From: Zanthoxylum bungeanum
Lineage: Eukaryota; Streptophyta; Magnoliopsida; Sapindales; Rutaceae
DNA length: 64,000 bases
Reading direction: 5' to 3'
Assembly: GCA_019454045.1 (NCBI GenBank)
Contig: SKCR01034769.1
Location: 1-64,000 of the forward strand
In this document: positions 24,831 to 38,499 of the stretch, piece by piece
Layout: every line of letters starts with the position of its first letter
How positions within the stretch are numbered: position 1 is the stretch's first letter
Position numbers and translations under genes: made by a program
Notes under the pieces: generated by a model
Told to the model about the DNA's origin: nothing
What the model saw: only the letters and a program-made list of their open reading frames with translations
Database searches by the model: none

Positions 24831-26049
24831 CAATTCAAGATTACCTTTAATCTTGAAATTTCCTTCAAATTTGTTCTTATTTGATTTTCCTCTCAATTTT
24901 CTTTGTTTAGTGTAGTTTGGAAGCCTTGGGAATTATAGGGTTTTCTACCTACCAAAATGAAGCAACGGAAAAACAATATTTTTTTATTTTAGTGGTGGCT
25001 GATTTTAGGCGGTTGATTTGGTCATTTTGTATTTCAAAATATAATATATATTTACTTGTTAATTAATCCTAACATTTGGCTAAATTATTGGTCATATATT
25101 ACATATATTATTTAGTAAATAAATATTAGTTTTACACTTGTAAAATATATCATTATAGTTATCAAATTCATTAATTGAATTTTATCATTTAATACTTTAC
25201 AAATGTCAATTAATTATTAGCCCATTAATGTGTATTTAATATAATTATGTATAAAATATAAATACACATTAAAATATAAAAATAACCAAAATATATCGGC
25301 ATGTGTATTTTCGTCTAACAAATAAACGGTTCGAATTAACGCGCTTAATCCGAAAATATACTATGCATAATCTGTATTATTTATAATGAGTTACGTAAGT
25401 GCTTAACAAGTACACTTCATATTGTGGGACTCTATAAGTTCAGGTTTATCCGTCACGAAATCCAATTTCGTGTCCATAGTTCACTCACTCATGAATTATG
25501 ACGACCACAGATAATCTCATTGAACTATACAAGTCAAGGTCTTTACATACGCATAATCCCCCATCACAGGTTATCCATATTATACCAGGGATATAGATAT
25601 ACAAGTCAAATCCCTTTAGGTATAATAATATCGACTTATATATTCACGATCTATCAATACCACATACATAGTTTAACAAATCGCAAGCTCATGAAGGATA
25701 CCTATATTTTGATCACATGACTTTTAGATCCTCTCTGGATACGTCATCGGATATCAAGAACATCACTCTACACCCATCGAACAGGCGAATGTCTGATCTA
25801 AAAAAGATCGTTGACGTGACTGTCATCAAAGTGTAGATGATAACTCATATATCCATTTTGGTATCTCAAGTCGAATGACCAAATATGCTACTAGACTCGG
25901 AAGATATCATATTGACAATGATGTACCATCTATTATGAATCTTCGGTGAGTCCTTCATGTCTATACGAGTCTCCTGAAACTCATGGTTCATTGAGAAAAA
26001 CCATTAGAATCCTAGATTCTAATATAAGACTTGTATCAATCTATACGGG
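24831..26049. mobile_element. copia LTR relic E2, left part (continues at 55563-55825)
   Basis: It is collinear with E1 from about 25060. It contains the shared copia LTR block, with a bulged stem-loop at about 25901-25945. It stops at ACGGG (26045-26049), the target duplication of element D, and resumes at 55563. Its left limit is uncertain; 24831-25060 resembles the first third of other LTRs here in composition only. Confidence 0.6.
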
Positions 26050-27726
26050 TGTAACATCCCGCCCGAAGCCAGGATACTACCGGCAAGAGACAGGGAAACT
26101 CATCTTCATAAGCCTCTATTTCTACTAAAATTTTGGCATGACCTTTGCTAAAAATCATGAAACCTAGATTCAAGTCCAGCACCTCGAGGTGTCCTGATAT
26201 AAAATTCAAAAGAAATCATCTCAACTCATGCAAATAGGCCTCCGGCCCGATAAATCTCAACTCATATGTAAATAGACCTTCGTATTGATATAAAATAAAT
26301 AACTACAAATAACTACGTGCTCAACACGGTTAAAACTACATATGTAATACAAATAATAAAACTAAGGTTGTGGGAGCCCAATCACACATCCCATAACCAT
26401 TCAACGACTCAAGACCGACTTGACTGCATCGGGGTGATTCGTTGTCTGCAAGACGTCAAAGGAAATCTTCTAGCTCTTTAAGCCCAATGTGAACCTGCAA
26501 AACTAGCAAACAGCCGGGGTGTGAGCTATAAAGCTCAGTAAGTACTCATGTCTTATGTAAATATATCAGATGACAACAAAACTTAAATAGAAATCAGGCA
26601 TATGTAAATACACAAACTTATAAATCACATCCTTGCCCAATGGTCGTTTACTTATGTTATACGTGGATAATTTACCCACTGTACTGAATGCAACACTGTA
26701 GTAAACTTATCTGATCGATTCCACACTATATTTCAACATCTACGGAATTATGAAATCTCTCATACACCAATCTAGAAGCATTCATCCATGTATGTACATA
26801 CTCTTTTTCCACACTGTAGTTATACTTTATATACTAACAACATCAGATTTTCTCCTAACCGAAACTAAATTATTATCTACCAAACCACCCAAACCCTGGT
26901 GGTTTAGTGAGCTTAAACTATGGTTGGTTACTTCATATGGATTACATAAGCTAAATCATAAGCATTAACTAACTATGAGCTGTAAAAACTTTTACTGAAG
27001 CCTCAGACATCCATATAATATAAGATACTGACGCTTGATTCCATCCATTGGAATCCTCACAACTGCATTCTAAATATGGTAAATACCTAACAATCAATCC
27101 TTACATTAATATCACAAAACAATCATGCATCTTAACATACAATTTATACAAGGCACATACTCATAGCATACTACAATGCTACTCATCAAATCAGAACTGG
27201 ATATCACTAAATTTTCATATCAAAGAAAATATCTCAAGAAAGCCAATCATTCTGAAAACTCTTTTCTTGTCTAAAAACAAATCTATTCCTGTAAAACATT
27301 TTTGGAAATCCTTTTATGTCTGTAAATCTCTAAGATTCCCTTAAAACTATTTCTCTTGAAAACTCGTTTATAAAACATCATTTTCTGTAAATCTATCTCT
27401 GAAAATCCATTTTTGAAAATCTGTTTCTCAAAAATCTATATCTGAAAGATCTGTTCTAAAAACTATCTCTGAAACTGATTTCTAAAAACTGTTTTTGAAA
27501 AACTGGTCTTTGTCTCAGAAAACATGACGTATTGGGGGAGTTACGTATCGTCGTCCCCCAAAGCATGCCACTCATGTAACTGAAACTAGTGGTCTTGAGG
27601 CGTTACGTATCGTCGTCCCCCAAGCCACTGAACTAGAACTGGTGGTGAAAATCTATGCTACCCTCCAAGCTCTGAATCTAGTATCTAGGGGCATCTGTCA
27701 TCCCTGGTCCTGAACTAGGATATGGG
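26050..27726 (-). mobile_element. element D, 3' LTR, first segment
   Basis: It runs collinear with 51322-53100 of the 5' LTR. It stops at ATGGG (27722-27726), the target duplication of element G, and resumes at 48139. Relative to the other LTR, hairpins 1 and 2 are fused by a deletion near 27530-27560. Confidence 0.85.
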
Positions 27727-29801
27727 TGTTGGAGTTTCTACGGCCCCGAGGATCGAATATAAAGCATAAAACATGTGTGAACACAATCGAGGAAGTTGCA
27801 GAATACTTACATCGATCGGTTGAGCGACGCGGAGGACAACAAAAATCAACTTTCTGCCATTGTGAGTGCTCGGCAGTGAGCTGCTGTGATGTCCCCAAAT
27901 TCGGCTTTGTGGATCAGCCTACAAGCTCCAAGATTCGTCATGGTGATTCCAAGCTCATGGGTGGACTTCCCTATCACCTTTGCATGACTTCGTAGTGTGC
28001 TAGCACTCCCGATTTTGCCACAAAATCGCAACTTTTGCTTCCCATTTTTCCTCTTGGCTCTCGGCATTGAGCTGCAAAAACCAGGGAAGAAAATGCCCTC
28101 CATGGGCGTGAGAGAGAAGAAGAATTGAGAGAGAGAAGAGTTGTGATGGTTGGTGGGAAAAAGTGTATCAAATACACTTTGTTTTATTTTTACAAAATCA
28201 ATTAATTGATTTCCAAAAATCAAAACAAATACCAAAACATTTAAATATATTAAATGTCAATCAATCTTTCAAAAAGCTTTCCAACCACTCCCATCAAGTC
28301 ACATCATTCAATCAATTAATGGTCACATCACTAAAAGTGAAATGTGATTTGACGCTTGATGTGACTAGCGATTTGACGCTTGATTTGACTTGCGTGCCGC
28401 ACTCGAATTCGAAATACGAATGCGCTCGCAAATAATCCCGGGCTCGGGTCGCTAATTCCAAATTAATGAATTTTCTATTGCGACGCAATTAAATGATTAC
28501 GCCTAGCGAAGTCACTATTCACGTCGCTAACGAATTAATTCTAAATTAATTCGTTCGCCCGAATTAAAATCTAATTTTAATTCCGCGTCGAAATCCAATT
28601 TTGTTTAATATATCGAATATATTAATTTATCGATTAATTCCAAATTAATCATTTTCTCTCTTTAATGATATTTTATCCCAGATAAAATATCTCCGCAATT
28701 AATCCCAGATTAATTTTCTCTCTCATCTAATTAATCCCAGATTAATAAAAGTGCGAGTCATACGTCATCGGTGAATCTTCGGGAAGCGACCCATGAGATC
28801 CCCAGATATGTTGGCAGTATTTGGTCGTCGGACTATCCAAACACGTAGTACCTAGTACTACGTTTGTACCGATTTACAAGACAAGGTTGGCTTCTAGCAA
28901 AGCGCCATGGCTTCTCAATTCTCCAGAAATATCCTTACAGGAATTTAAGATCTATATCAGGCGTAGTATACGTTGTATTGCGTATTTCGATCCAGTATCG
29001 GATGATCACATGCAAGGCCTGGGACTGGTACAGTGTCTGCCCCGTACGAAGCATATATCGAATTACGAGCAACTAGTCTCTTTATTATAGGATAATCATG
29101 ACCAAGTCATATTATCCCGACGGTTGTAACCTTTTTAGAGAACCAGTTTTGTATCCCTACGCGATCATCATCTCCATATGACTAGAGTGACACTTCCGTC
29201 TTGACATCACACCCAACACACTACGATTCTCAATATACCCAGCAGAGGCGTACACAGAACCTGTTAAAGCCCTGGATGACCAAAACCAAAGTATATTGAT
29301 TGTCGCAAGTATTAGCGGTGCAAGTCTCAGGTTAAGACCAAATACATCTACCCTGATTTCGGACTTCCATAGACACATAGTCATACTACCAATGGAATTC
29401 CGAGGGGGTCTATCCAGAGCGAAGTTGTTTCACGTACGATCGGTAAAATACAACCTCCTATTACACTTGCATGAGTATCCTATACCCAAATATATGAGAA
29501 CTATGATGTTGTGCCCTCACAACGTGCACAAGTGTAATACTAGTCTTTTACGTATTTATCGATGTCCGATCTCGATAATACTCTGACTAGGGATATTTAA
29601 TGATTTATCCTTCGTGGACTGATACTGTCTCATATCATTCTCAATCCAGGAACAAATCATAGGGACCTCCTATCATTTATATATCTTGGTGATCTAATCA
29701 CAAATGATAAGAGAGCAAATCTCCTTTGTCACATAGTTAATTTGTACAACAACACCATGATTTGTACAAATAGTGACGCTAAGGGTCATAATTGTCCAAC
29801 A
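27727..29801 (-). mobile_element. element G, 3' LTR (2075 bp)
   Basis: It runs from TGTTGGAG to TCCAACA. It is collinear from about 28372 with the truncated right LTR (46710-48133). The minus strand at 29802-29816 (GGCCAAGTGAGAGAT) is the polypurine tract. The region 28453-28746 is a dense array of short hairpins, annotated separately. There are no genes. Confidence 0.85.
28453..28746. repeat. array of nine small-loop hairpins in LTR G
   Basis: Nine inverted repeats follow one another, most of them perfect. Stem starts and loops are: 28453 (5 bp, loop cca); 28529 (12 bp, cta); 28561 (10 bp, cta); 28589 (6 bp with one G-T pair, cca); 28605 (9 bp, cga); 28632 (8 bp, cca); 28667 (10 bp, cccag); 28697 (7 bp, cccag); 28730 (6 bp, cccag). 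Stems are AT-rich and differ from each other. The right LTR of G keeps the same array at about 46864-47080. Confidence 0.85.
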
Positions 29802-32800
29802 ATCTCTCACTTGGCCTATAGCCAGTCACTCGAGTGTTTAACACCCGAACTATGTACGGTTGGCTCAAACTGCTGAGAAAATATTTTCGTTAGCGGATTT
29901 GCATGATTATCTTCTGATGCGATTTATTCGATCATCACATTGCCATAATGTATGATCCGAACGAATTAGATGAATATCGAAGTATGTATCTAGATCGTTG
30001 ATGAGACCATTAATTCTTTAGCCTGCGCTGCAGCCTAGCTCAGCTGCTAACAGAATTATATCTAATCTAATTAGATTTTATATCGACCCAAAAGGCTTCT
30101 ATTGCTGCCTCAGCTGCAACAATAACCCGCATTTGTTGTTTATTCGGTAACAGTATCCTGCTTTGATAGATTTCCAGCTCACTGTTCCGTTATTCAATCT
30201 TTATAGTACCGTTTACGACTTATAGTCATTTTTATCGGTTAGGAAACTTGCTATATTGATCCCAGTCACTTCAAGTTCTCTTTCTCCATAGATTAAGAAA
30301 GCATCCTTAGTTCTCTTAGAAACTAAAGAATGTTCTTAATATCAATCCAGTGACTATCACTTGGATTGGCCTGTTTGTGACTTCATATGCTCAAAGCGTA
30401 TGAGACACCAGGTCGCGTATATTTTTCAATGTACGATTTCTCGGAGAGTTTTCTGGAAAGCCAAGATTTCCCCGATTATTTTATGTGAATATCATTTCCA
30501 AGAAATGACATATTATCATTATTGTATAGGACAACCACTGTCAGTGCACTCCCACTAACCCTCTTATATACATAAGAATCATTTTTGTTTTGAATTAAAT
30601 CATAAACTATTATGATTACATCAAAACGATAATTCTAAGAACCAAATGCTTGCTTCAATCCAAACATGGATCGAATAACTTGCAAACCTTGTTTGCTAGT
30701 TTTGGTACGACAAAACCGACAGGATGTTGTAAACATCCTCCAAATGGTTTCCTTTTCAGGAAAGCGATTTTGCCATTCAGCTGACATATTTCATGAATTA
30801 AACATGCAGTATCAGCAATCATTATCCAAATGGATTTACCATGGCAATAGTTAAAAGGTTGAATCGTAATCAACACAATGTTGATAACCATACCTTTCCA
30901 CTACAAGCCTAGATTAGTACGTTGATATCTTGCCATCCATGTATGTCTTCCTTGAAGACTTATATAGTACCAATAGGCACAATGCTTTATGGTACAACAA
31001 CTAGTATCCAAACATAGTTGGTATACATGGAATCCATTTCGGACTCATGACACTTTGTCATAATAGGGAGCCGATACCTTGTATCACTTCCTCATATGTA
31101 GTCGGTTGGTATTCCTCAATAAGATAGACATCTTTTCGGGGTGAGATCATAAACCCATACCCCAGGTTGTTTTCTGACTCTCTCCGACATACGCGGTTCT
31201 TGTGTATTCGAAGATTACTGGTATAGTTTCATCCTTGATGAACTATATGTGTTCCATTAAGGATCTGTGCCTAGAATAGTATTACTCTGATTTTCATCGA
31301 GTTTTACTATCCTCCTACTTACCACTGCATATCGGTATTCCTCTCAGGAAAATCGCATGGTGAGCAACAATAAAATTGTTCTCTTGTGAGTTGTATAAGT
31401 ACTATACTTTGGTATCTCTATGATAACCTACAATTCGGCAGTTATCCAATTTGGGTTTTAGTTTGGTATCATCCAAACATATGCCTAGCATACCCAAATA
31501 ATCAGGAATGAGAAACCTGGTTTCTTTCATGTGCATATCTAATATGAAATCTGTCAAACAGATTTTTATGGAACCTTATTCTAAATAAGTTATGCACTAT
31601 TTATGCTTATCTGTTGAAGGAAATGGTAGCTCAGAGCGACTCATGAATAACCTTATCATGTCTAACAAAATTTGGTTTATCACTGTTCGGACACACCGTC
31701 AAAAAGACGTGTTCCGGGAGGAGTCCTTATTGAAAGAATACTATACTCTTTCAAGTATATTAGAAACTTATTTCTTAGGTATTTTCCATTATGGTCTTAC
31801 CGTGATGGTATAATACTTTAGCCGGTCTGTTTGTCTATTTTGTGTCGAAAACTGTAAAGTTTTCGATTTGTGTTTCAAAAGAAACACATAACCATAACGC
31901 GATGCCACATCCGTAAAGGTCACGAAATATTCATATCCACCTCTAGCCTAGCTAGACATGGGCCCACTTGCTTCACTATGAACTATGGCTAACAGATCGG
32001 TGGCATTTACACTTTTACCAAGTAAATAGTGTTTTAGGCACTTTGCCCAATAAACTAGATTCGTAGACTTTATTTGAATGGAATCAAATTAGTCTTAGTA
32101 CCCACTCTTCAAAAGTGCGGATATACGAGTCTTGTTTGATTGTGTCCCAGACAACAAAGCCAAAAATTAGTTTCTTCTGATCAAATCAGTTTGAGCAATT
32201 TGTTTGTCATGTTATACGTTTGAGATTTTATTTATATTCAAAATATAAATGATGTTATTCACATCTAATGTGTATATCTCAATATCATCTTTATAAAATA
32301 AAACACTTTAGTGTTCTAGAATATAAAGGCTCAACCGCAGCGGGTTAAACACTGATATAAAGATAATGTTTCTAGTCAAACTAGTTACATTATAACGGTT
32401 TCCTAATTTAGGTACACACCCGAAGGGTATTTCCTAAATTAGGTATCTACGGTTAAAACAGCGACAGTCGTCCCGTTTCCAATTCGCAGATTAATCTCAA
32501 TTGATGTCAGTATCCTGCTCATAGCAGATTCTGAACATCGGTATATTTTTATGTACCACACTAAGTATCTAAATTCCTATTTTAATACTAGTAGTGAACA
32601 TAATATGACAAACATATTTGAAGTCAGAGCCTTGCTCGTCTTCAATTCATTTATGTCTACTTTGTCCAAACTGCAGTCACGCTTCCGCGATCCCGTTTGC
32701 CACATTTAGGCAGACATTTTGGGATATATCCTTTTATCTTCCTAGAAGATTATAATGATTTTTCCTTTGCCATTTTCTATATTCCAAAAGCCTTTGGCCA

Positions 32801-34517
32801 AGCCTTGGCTGACTATAATATCGAAGTAAAGTGCGACTAGCGCTTCTTGCCATATTGCAAACTTTGACTTTGTCTCCTTGAGAATAGTCATTAACTCTCC
32901 AAGAGTTAAGTATTGTAATTTAGTACTTCTTAGATCTAAAGATAGATCTTTGAAGAACCTTCAATTTCATTATCATACTTTAAGAATCTAATCCTTAGTT
33001 CTGATTAAGAAATTAAGGAGTTTACTGCGACAAGCTTAATGGATTAAGCACTAAAGTTATCATCACATAAATCTTCCAAAGATTATGTTCTACTATTTGC
33101 TTAACTCCGGGCTTAGGCCTAATATGTTATTTTATCAAATAAAGTAACTTATTATTTTCCAGGACCATCTTGAAATTTTATTCCCAATTTGAAAATTAAA
33201 CCATTTAAATACATTTTCCCTAGGATTATGTTTTAAATGTCAATCTTTCAATTCTATCTTGATTCTAATAGTCCAACTATTTAATCAATGATTTTGGTAC
33301 TATTAAATATAATGATTATTATAGTCCAACTATTTTAATCAACTATAATTTAATTAAATCAAATATATTGATTATTATAATCCAATTATATAATCAAATA
33401 TAAATGAATAGTTTGAATACAGTCCAACTGTTAATTAAAACAACGTTTAAATATTAGTCCAACTAACATTTAATTTATTTGACGAATGATATTTGTGATT
33501 GAGCGTATATGGCAAGTAATTAAACGAATATTGCAAATTTAATTCTTGCCTCCCACTATTTTTCGGCGAGCCTCTACCCCTCTGTCGAGTACTCGGGAAA
33601 CCGTGTTTCCTAGCGGGCTAGGATCCCGTTAAATATCACACAATCTTGACTTTGGCCAACAAATTGTATGATAATTAACTAGGTAGATCTCTAAGATCAA
33701 TTGGATCCAATCCAATTCCTAGTTACAGTAGGGAGACATCCAAGTCCGAAACATATATCTTATATATGACAATATATCCAATATATTACCTAACATTTTT
33801 CCTCTAAATCAACTAATCATTGGCTTGGCACAACAAACTTAGTGATCCCAGTTAAGCGCGACCCATTGACCATGGAAAGCTTCGTAATCAATGTCGATGG
33901 ACAAGAAGTGGTCTTGACTTTGGCCAACAAACCACAACTTGGACAAGACACCGATATGGAACAAAGCTCTCGTGATTCAAACACATCCTCGACGGACAAA
34001 GGCCTTGACTTTGGCCAACAATCCAATGCCAGTCTCGGATCTGAGTAAGAATCACTCAATGGAAAAAAAACGCTTAATATTTTGCGAGGGTTTTTTGAGT
34101 GCAAATTGGCAACCAATTTATTATCTTTGTTAAGGTCTCATCATCATACACCCTTAAACATGCATTCTAAACACATAATAAAGCGCGTATAATAAAATAA
34201 TAATGATATACGGATGGAACTTTACACATTGATCCTAGATCAAATCTCTCAATTTCTCTCTCTTGCTAGCACATGTATTTACTTCTACCCGTTACACTAC
34301 ACTTCTAAAGAAACCTCATTTACATTGAGGGGAATAGGTGAGAAGAGAATACAAAGAATAAGGAGGTAATAAGGCTGGACACGCAGGTCCAATTAATAAA
34401 TTCCAAATTTATTACAACAATTTCTAAAATTGCCCACCAATCTAATATCCATCCGATATACATTATTCATGCATCGCAACCATGTATTCACACAAGCATG
34501 TTATAAATCAATCTAAT
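29802..34517 (-). pseudogene. element G interior: heavily decayed copia pol
   Basis: There is no long open frame, but the RNase H and the end of RT can be read on the minus strand (separate entry). From 30420 to 33640 single pieces are AT-rich and full of stops. At 33640-34060 the words cttgactttggccaaca recur three times (near 33648, 33914 and 34008), flanking a 99-residue minus-strand frame I do not recognise. The interior ends abruptly where element F begins at 34518 after CTAAT. Confidence 0.6.
29830..30420 (-). pseudogene. copia pol remnant: end of RT and RNase H (element G)
   Basis: Near 30420-30240 the minus strand reads GVSYALSI, SHKQANPSDSHWIDIKNIL and FLREL, with stops between them. 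This matches the copia block that ends RT (YALSI..RFQ.NP...HW...K.ILKYL). Near 30130-29830 it reads VAAEAAIEAFW, SHQRSRYILR and a remnant of the final LTK motif, matching RNase H. Frameshifts and stops are frequent, so this is older than element C. Confidence 0.75.
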
Positions 34518-35284
34518 TGTGGGACACAGAAACTGGGTGACGCATGCTGTTCCGGGCTCGCGGCCCGGTTGGGAGTACGGAGTAGCCCGCGGGGGACTAA
34601 ACCGGAGAATAATGAAGTCTCCACCCGGTGTGAACCGGGAAAATGAGATTTAAGGCCGCACTAACCCCTCGCAAGGGAAGACCTCAAACCGTTGGGTTCA
34701 GAATGGTCCCTTACTTATGCCACTTGTAATAAAATGGTTTTTGCAATAATCTAACCAAGCCTAAACAACATATTTCCAAGGATAATCTATTTCCCCGTTC
34801 ACATGCATAAATCAAAGGTTCATCTAAGTTCACATGTAACACATTTTTAAGTTTGCATACAACCTATTTGCATATAATCTATGTCCGAATTTGCATGCAT
34901 AAAGATAAATATGGCTAGCATACAATGTTATAAGCACATTACATTCCATCATAGGCATGCCAGTAGATAATAATTGTACAATCATGCATGGAAGCAAATT
35001 TGAATAACGACGAACATGCAATAGCACACGGCAATCTCATGAACATACTTCGATCATATAATGCGGAAAACAAAGAACAACCTAAACATAATGCAAATTA
35101 CAAACGCGAACTAAATGACTAATCATGCTTGAAAATGAACAACTAAATGGGCTAAATCATGCTTGAATACCATCTCATGAATACATCAAATAACTAAATG
35201 CAGGAATACAAATAATATGATTGATTACATGATACAAGAGAAATCACCTAAGAATAATTATGCATGACATGTGATGAAAAGGAC

Positions 35285-35560
35285 TCAGTTTAGTGTGCGC
35301 GCGTTCGTGTAGCGTTCGAAAATGTGTTCGAACGGTAAACAGAAGGTTCGCGTTCGTATAGCATTTGATAACGCGTTCGAACGGGTCCAGACCTGATGCC
35401 TGATAAAACAAATGAAATACGTGCGCGTTCGAATAGCGTTTGTAAACGCGTTCGAATGGGAAACAGAAGGTTCGCGTTCGTGTAGCGTTCGAGAACGTGT
35501 TCGAACATACTGAGATAGAAAACATGCGTTCGTGAGGCGTTCTGAAATGCGTTCGAACGG
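35285..35560. repeat. TTCGAA-rich tandem repeat in LTR F
   Basis: GCGTTCGAACG-type words recur every 25-35 bases with alternating tails (gcgttcgtgtagcgttcg; aaacagaaggttcgcgttcg). The whole block is about two units of 110-120 bases. The long minus-strand open frames here (up to 161 codons) are translations of the repeat, not genes. The inverted LTR copy has the same block at 63780-64000. Confidence 0.75.
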
Positions 35561-35639
35561 GGTTACAGCAGTGACATAAAAAAACATTAAACAATGTGAC
35601 GCATACGTGACCGGATGAATAGATGACACCTAATAAATA

Positions 35640-36085
35640 ATAACGGGCTAAAAGGTGCGGCAAAGCATCGTGGTAAAGGATTTTAACCCCTCGAAATAGA
35701 GGACCTTTAATCCGACTTACTAAGCCCATGCGCTAATAATACAATGCATATAAGAAATAAAGAACAACAATATCGGACTTCGTATACCCGATTGAACACA
35801 TCTCACATTCAACCGAATATACATCATCCGGCGCGGCAAAGCATCGTGGTAAATGATTTTAACCCCTCGAAATAGAGGACCTTTAATCGCACTTACTAAG
35901 CCCATGCGCTAATAACACAATACATAAAATAAAAGAAACAAACATATCGGACTTCGTATACTCGATTGAACACATCTCACATTCAACCGAATATACACCA
36001 TCCGGCGCGGCGAAGCATCGTGGTAAAGGATTTTAACCCCTCGAAATAGAGGACCTTTAATCACATTTACCAAGCCCATGCGTTT
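35640..36085. repeat. three tandem units of about 175 bp in LTR F
   Basis: The word ggacctttaatc occurs at 35701, 35877 and 36051, so the period is 176 and 174. Each unit includes a small hairpin (CCTC, loop, GAGG) and the phrase actaagcccatgcg. The inverted copy shows the same three-fold array at about 63290-63720. Confidence 0.85.
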
Positions 36086-37504
36086 GACCTCATCATTACT
36101 CAAACAAACAACATGCAGAAAATAAATAACGACAATAAACAAATCAAGATAACGTGAAATAAAATATGTGTCGTATACTCAAGTGGTATGTGGAGTTGTA
36201 TCCCGAGTACAGATCATACTACCGTCTATTCAGAATCGGCTATGAAATTTATGTCCGGGTTTTCATCCTATATACAACAAGAGGCGACACATTTTCATTC
36301 ATTCAAGGGCCACAACACACATTAAGCAACGACTCTCATGCGAATAAAACAATTAAAAAAATGAATGACAATAAATAGAAAAAAGTACCCTCAGGTTTAA
36401 CCTTTTAAATCACCTCTTGGATGTACGGTACACGATCGTCGGAAGGGCTAACACTCCGCAACTCCTCCAGTTCACTGGTTCACTGCTATCGTTCGTTGTC
36501 TCACTGTTTTGAGTCGTTGTTCTCCTCGTTTTGTTGCTATTTTTTTACTATATTTCGCTGCTCTTTCGGTGATGTTTTCTGGTCACTATTTCAGGTATTT
36601 TAGGCCACTGTTTTGGGGTATTTGGGCTGCTGTTTTGGTGATGTTAAGGGTTGCTGTTTTGGTGATGTTAAGGGCTGTGTGGGGTTACTATTTTCTGTGG
36701 TTTATGGGGTTTCTTGTGTGAATGGGCTAGGGTGTTAATGCCTTGTAGAATTTTTGAGGTTTGTATGAATGTGCTAGCCCCTAGGATGTGTGGTGGAGGC
36801 TTCTTTTTATAGGCAAAGGCTAGGGTTAAATCTTGTTGGAGAAGGAATGAGAGATCATGCAATAAAGGTGAGATATGATTTGGTGTCATGCAAGGAAAGC
36901 CTAAGATTGATTGGAGACAAGATTTGGCTAAATTGGGATGTGATTTATTTTATATTTGGTATGTGATTTTTAGATTTGCTTTAATTTCACCATGTGTTAA
37001 ATATGTATTTTATTAATTTGGATGTGTTTTATGGGCTTTGGTGGATAATTGGGCTTGGGTGTGAGGCTAGCAGCAAAACCAGAAATATCGACTCCGTTCG
37101 AACGCTTATTCGAACACTACACGAACGCCCGCAATCTGCTTGACGTTTGAACGTGGTAACGAACGCAGCATGAACGAAGACAGTGAACTTGTGAAATGAA
37201 TCTGATGACATAATTATTCTGAATTTCCCCTTCCGACGTCCGTTTCCCGCGACCTCAGTGACTTAAAAGGTAGTGTCTCTAAATGAGACTCATCATAGGG
37301 ACTTATATGCAAAAATGCAGTGCCTACAGTCGCCCCCACTTTGATGGGACTTGTGTAATGTGTAACAATGACAATCCTATCAAAGTTATGCAATGCATTT
37401 TCACTTACCTGGCTCGCTAGCTGCCATCTGACTTGCCTGCTGTCTCGAACTGAGTTTGATGATGTACCATTCCTGGCGTGCTAAACCATGTACCTAGGGT
37501 GTCG

Positions 37505-38305
37505 CGGTAGTCTACAATAGTCCACACTAGTCCACGATAGTCCACGATAGTCCATGATAGTCCACGACAGTCCACGATAATCCACGATAGTCCACATAAT
37601 CCACATAGTCCACGATAATCCACGGTAGTCCACAACACTTCACGATAGTCCACGGTAGTCCACAACACTTCACGATAGTCCACGGTAGTCCACGATAGTC
37701 CACGGTAGTCCACGATAGTCCATGGTAGTCCACATAATCCACATAGTCCACACTAGTCCACACTAGTCCACGATAATCCACGGTAGTCCACATAATCCAC
37801 ATAGTCCACGATAATCCACGTAGTCCACATAATCCACATAGTCCACATAGTCCATGATAATCCACGATAGTCCACATAATCCATATAGTCCACATATTCC
37901 ACGATAATCCACGATAGTCCACATAATCCACATAGTCCACACTAGTCCACACTAGTCCACGATAATCCACGGTAGTCCACATAATCCACATAGTCCACAT
38001 AGTTCACGATATTCCACGATAATCCACGGTAGTCCACATAGTCCACACTAGTCCACACTAGTCCACGATAATCCACGGTAGTCCACATAATCCACATAGT
38101 CCACATAGTTCTCGATAATCCACGGTAGTCCACATAATCCACATAGTCCATGATAATCCACGGTAGTCCACATAATCCACATAGTCCACATAGTCCACGA
38201 TAATCCACGGTAGTCCACATAATCCACATAGTCCACATAGTCCATGATAATCCACATAGTCCACATAGTTCACGATATTCCACGATAATCCACGGTAGTC
38301 CACAT
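37505..38305. repeat. minisatellite of 9-10 bp units (TGGACTATCG family)
   Basis: About 85 copies of a short unit run head to tail: ccacgatagt, ccacggtagt, ccacactagt (10 bp) and ccacataat, ccacatagt (9 bp). A higher-order block of about 60 bp (cataatccacatagtccac followed by two ccacactagt units) recurs near 37727, 37921 and 38030. The array lies just inside the 3' LTR of F. Long frames of DYRGL/VDYVDY repeats on the minus strand are by-products of the array. Confidence 0.9.
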
Positions 38306-38499
38306 GCCGTATCTGGCAAAACTGTTCTGATTTCTCCTTACCCGGAGTGTCGTACCTAGCAGAAACTGATCTGATGTGGGCCTCGCCCCCAGAGTGCTAC
38401 ACCCGGCCTAGACAGATATTGATAATGATGTGGGCCTCGCCCCCAGAATGCCATACCCGGCAAGACTGATACTGATGACGGCCTCAACCCTGGAACTCA

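Larger units (their letters stand above)
34518..37328 (-). mobile_element. element F, 3' LTR (2811 bp)
   Basis: It runs from TGTGGGACACAG (34518) to GTGCCTACA (37328) on the plus strand. The first 320 bases are almost identical to the right-hand copy at 41497-41834. The adjacent minus-strand tract (CCCATCAAAGTGGGGGCGAC, 37348-37329) is a good polypurine tract. Inside are two repeat blocks, listed separately. A further copy in opposite orientation begins at 61701. Confidence 0.85.

Noticed and set aside
27698..28435. Several frames of 66-129 codons in LTR G
   Set aside because: They overlap on both strands within the first part of the LTR; there is no family resemblance, and that part is missing from the second LTR for comparison.
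35244..35729. A 161-codon minus-strand frame and two overlapping shorter ones
   Set aside because: They are read through the TTCGAA tandem repeat of LTR F, open in more than one frame, and not kept in the inverted copy as a gene.
35640..36085. Regular repeats that might suggest a CRISPR-like array
   Set aside because: Units are contiguous 175-base tandem repeats in a plant LTR, with no unique spacers and no cas genes.
37417..38319. Long minus-strand open frames rich in DYRGLSWT and VDYVDY
   Set aside because: They are translations of the 9-10 bp minisatellite; unit length changes keep several frames open by chance. There is no start context or domain.
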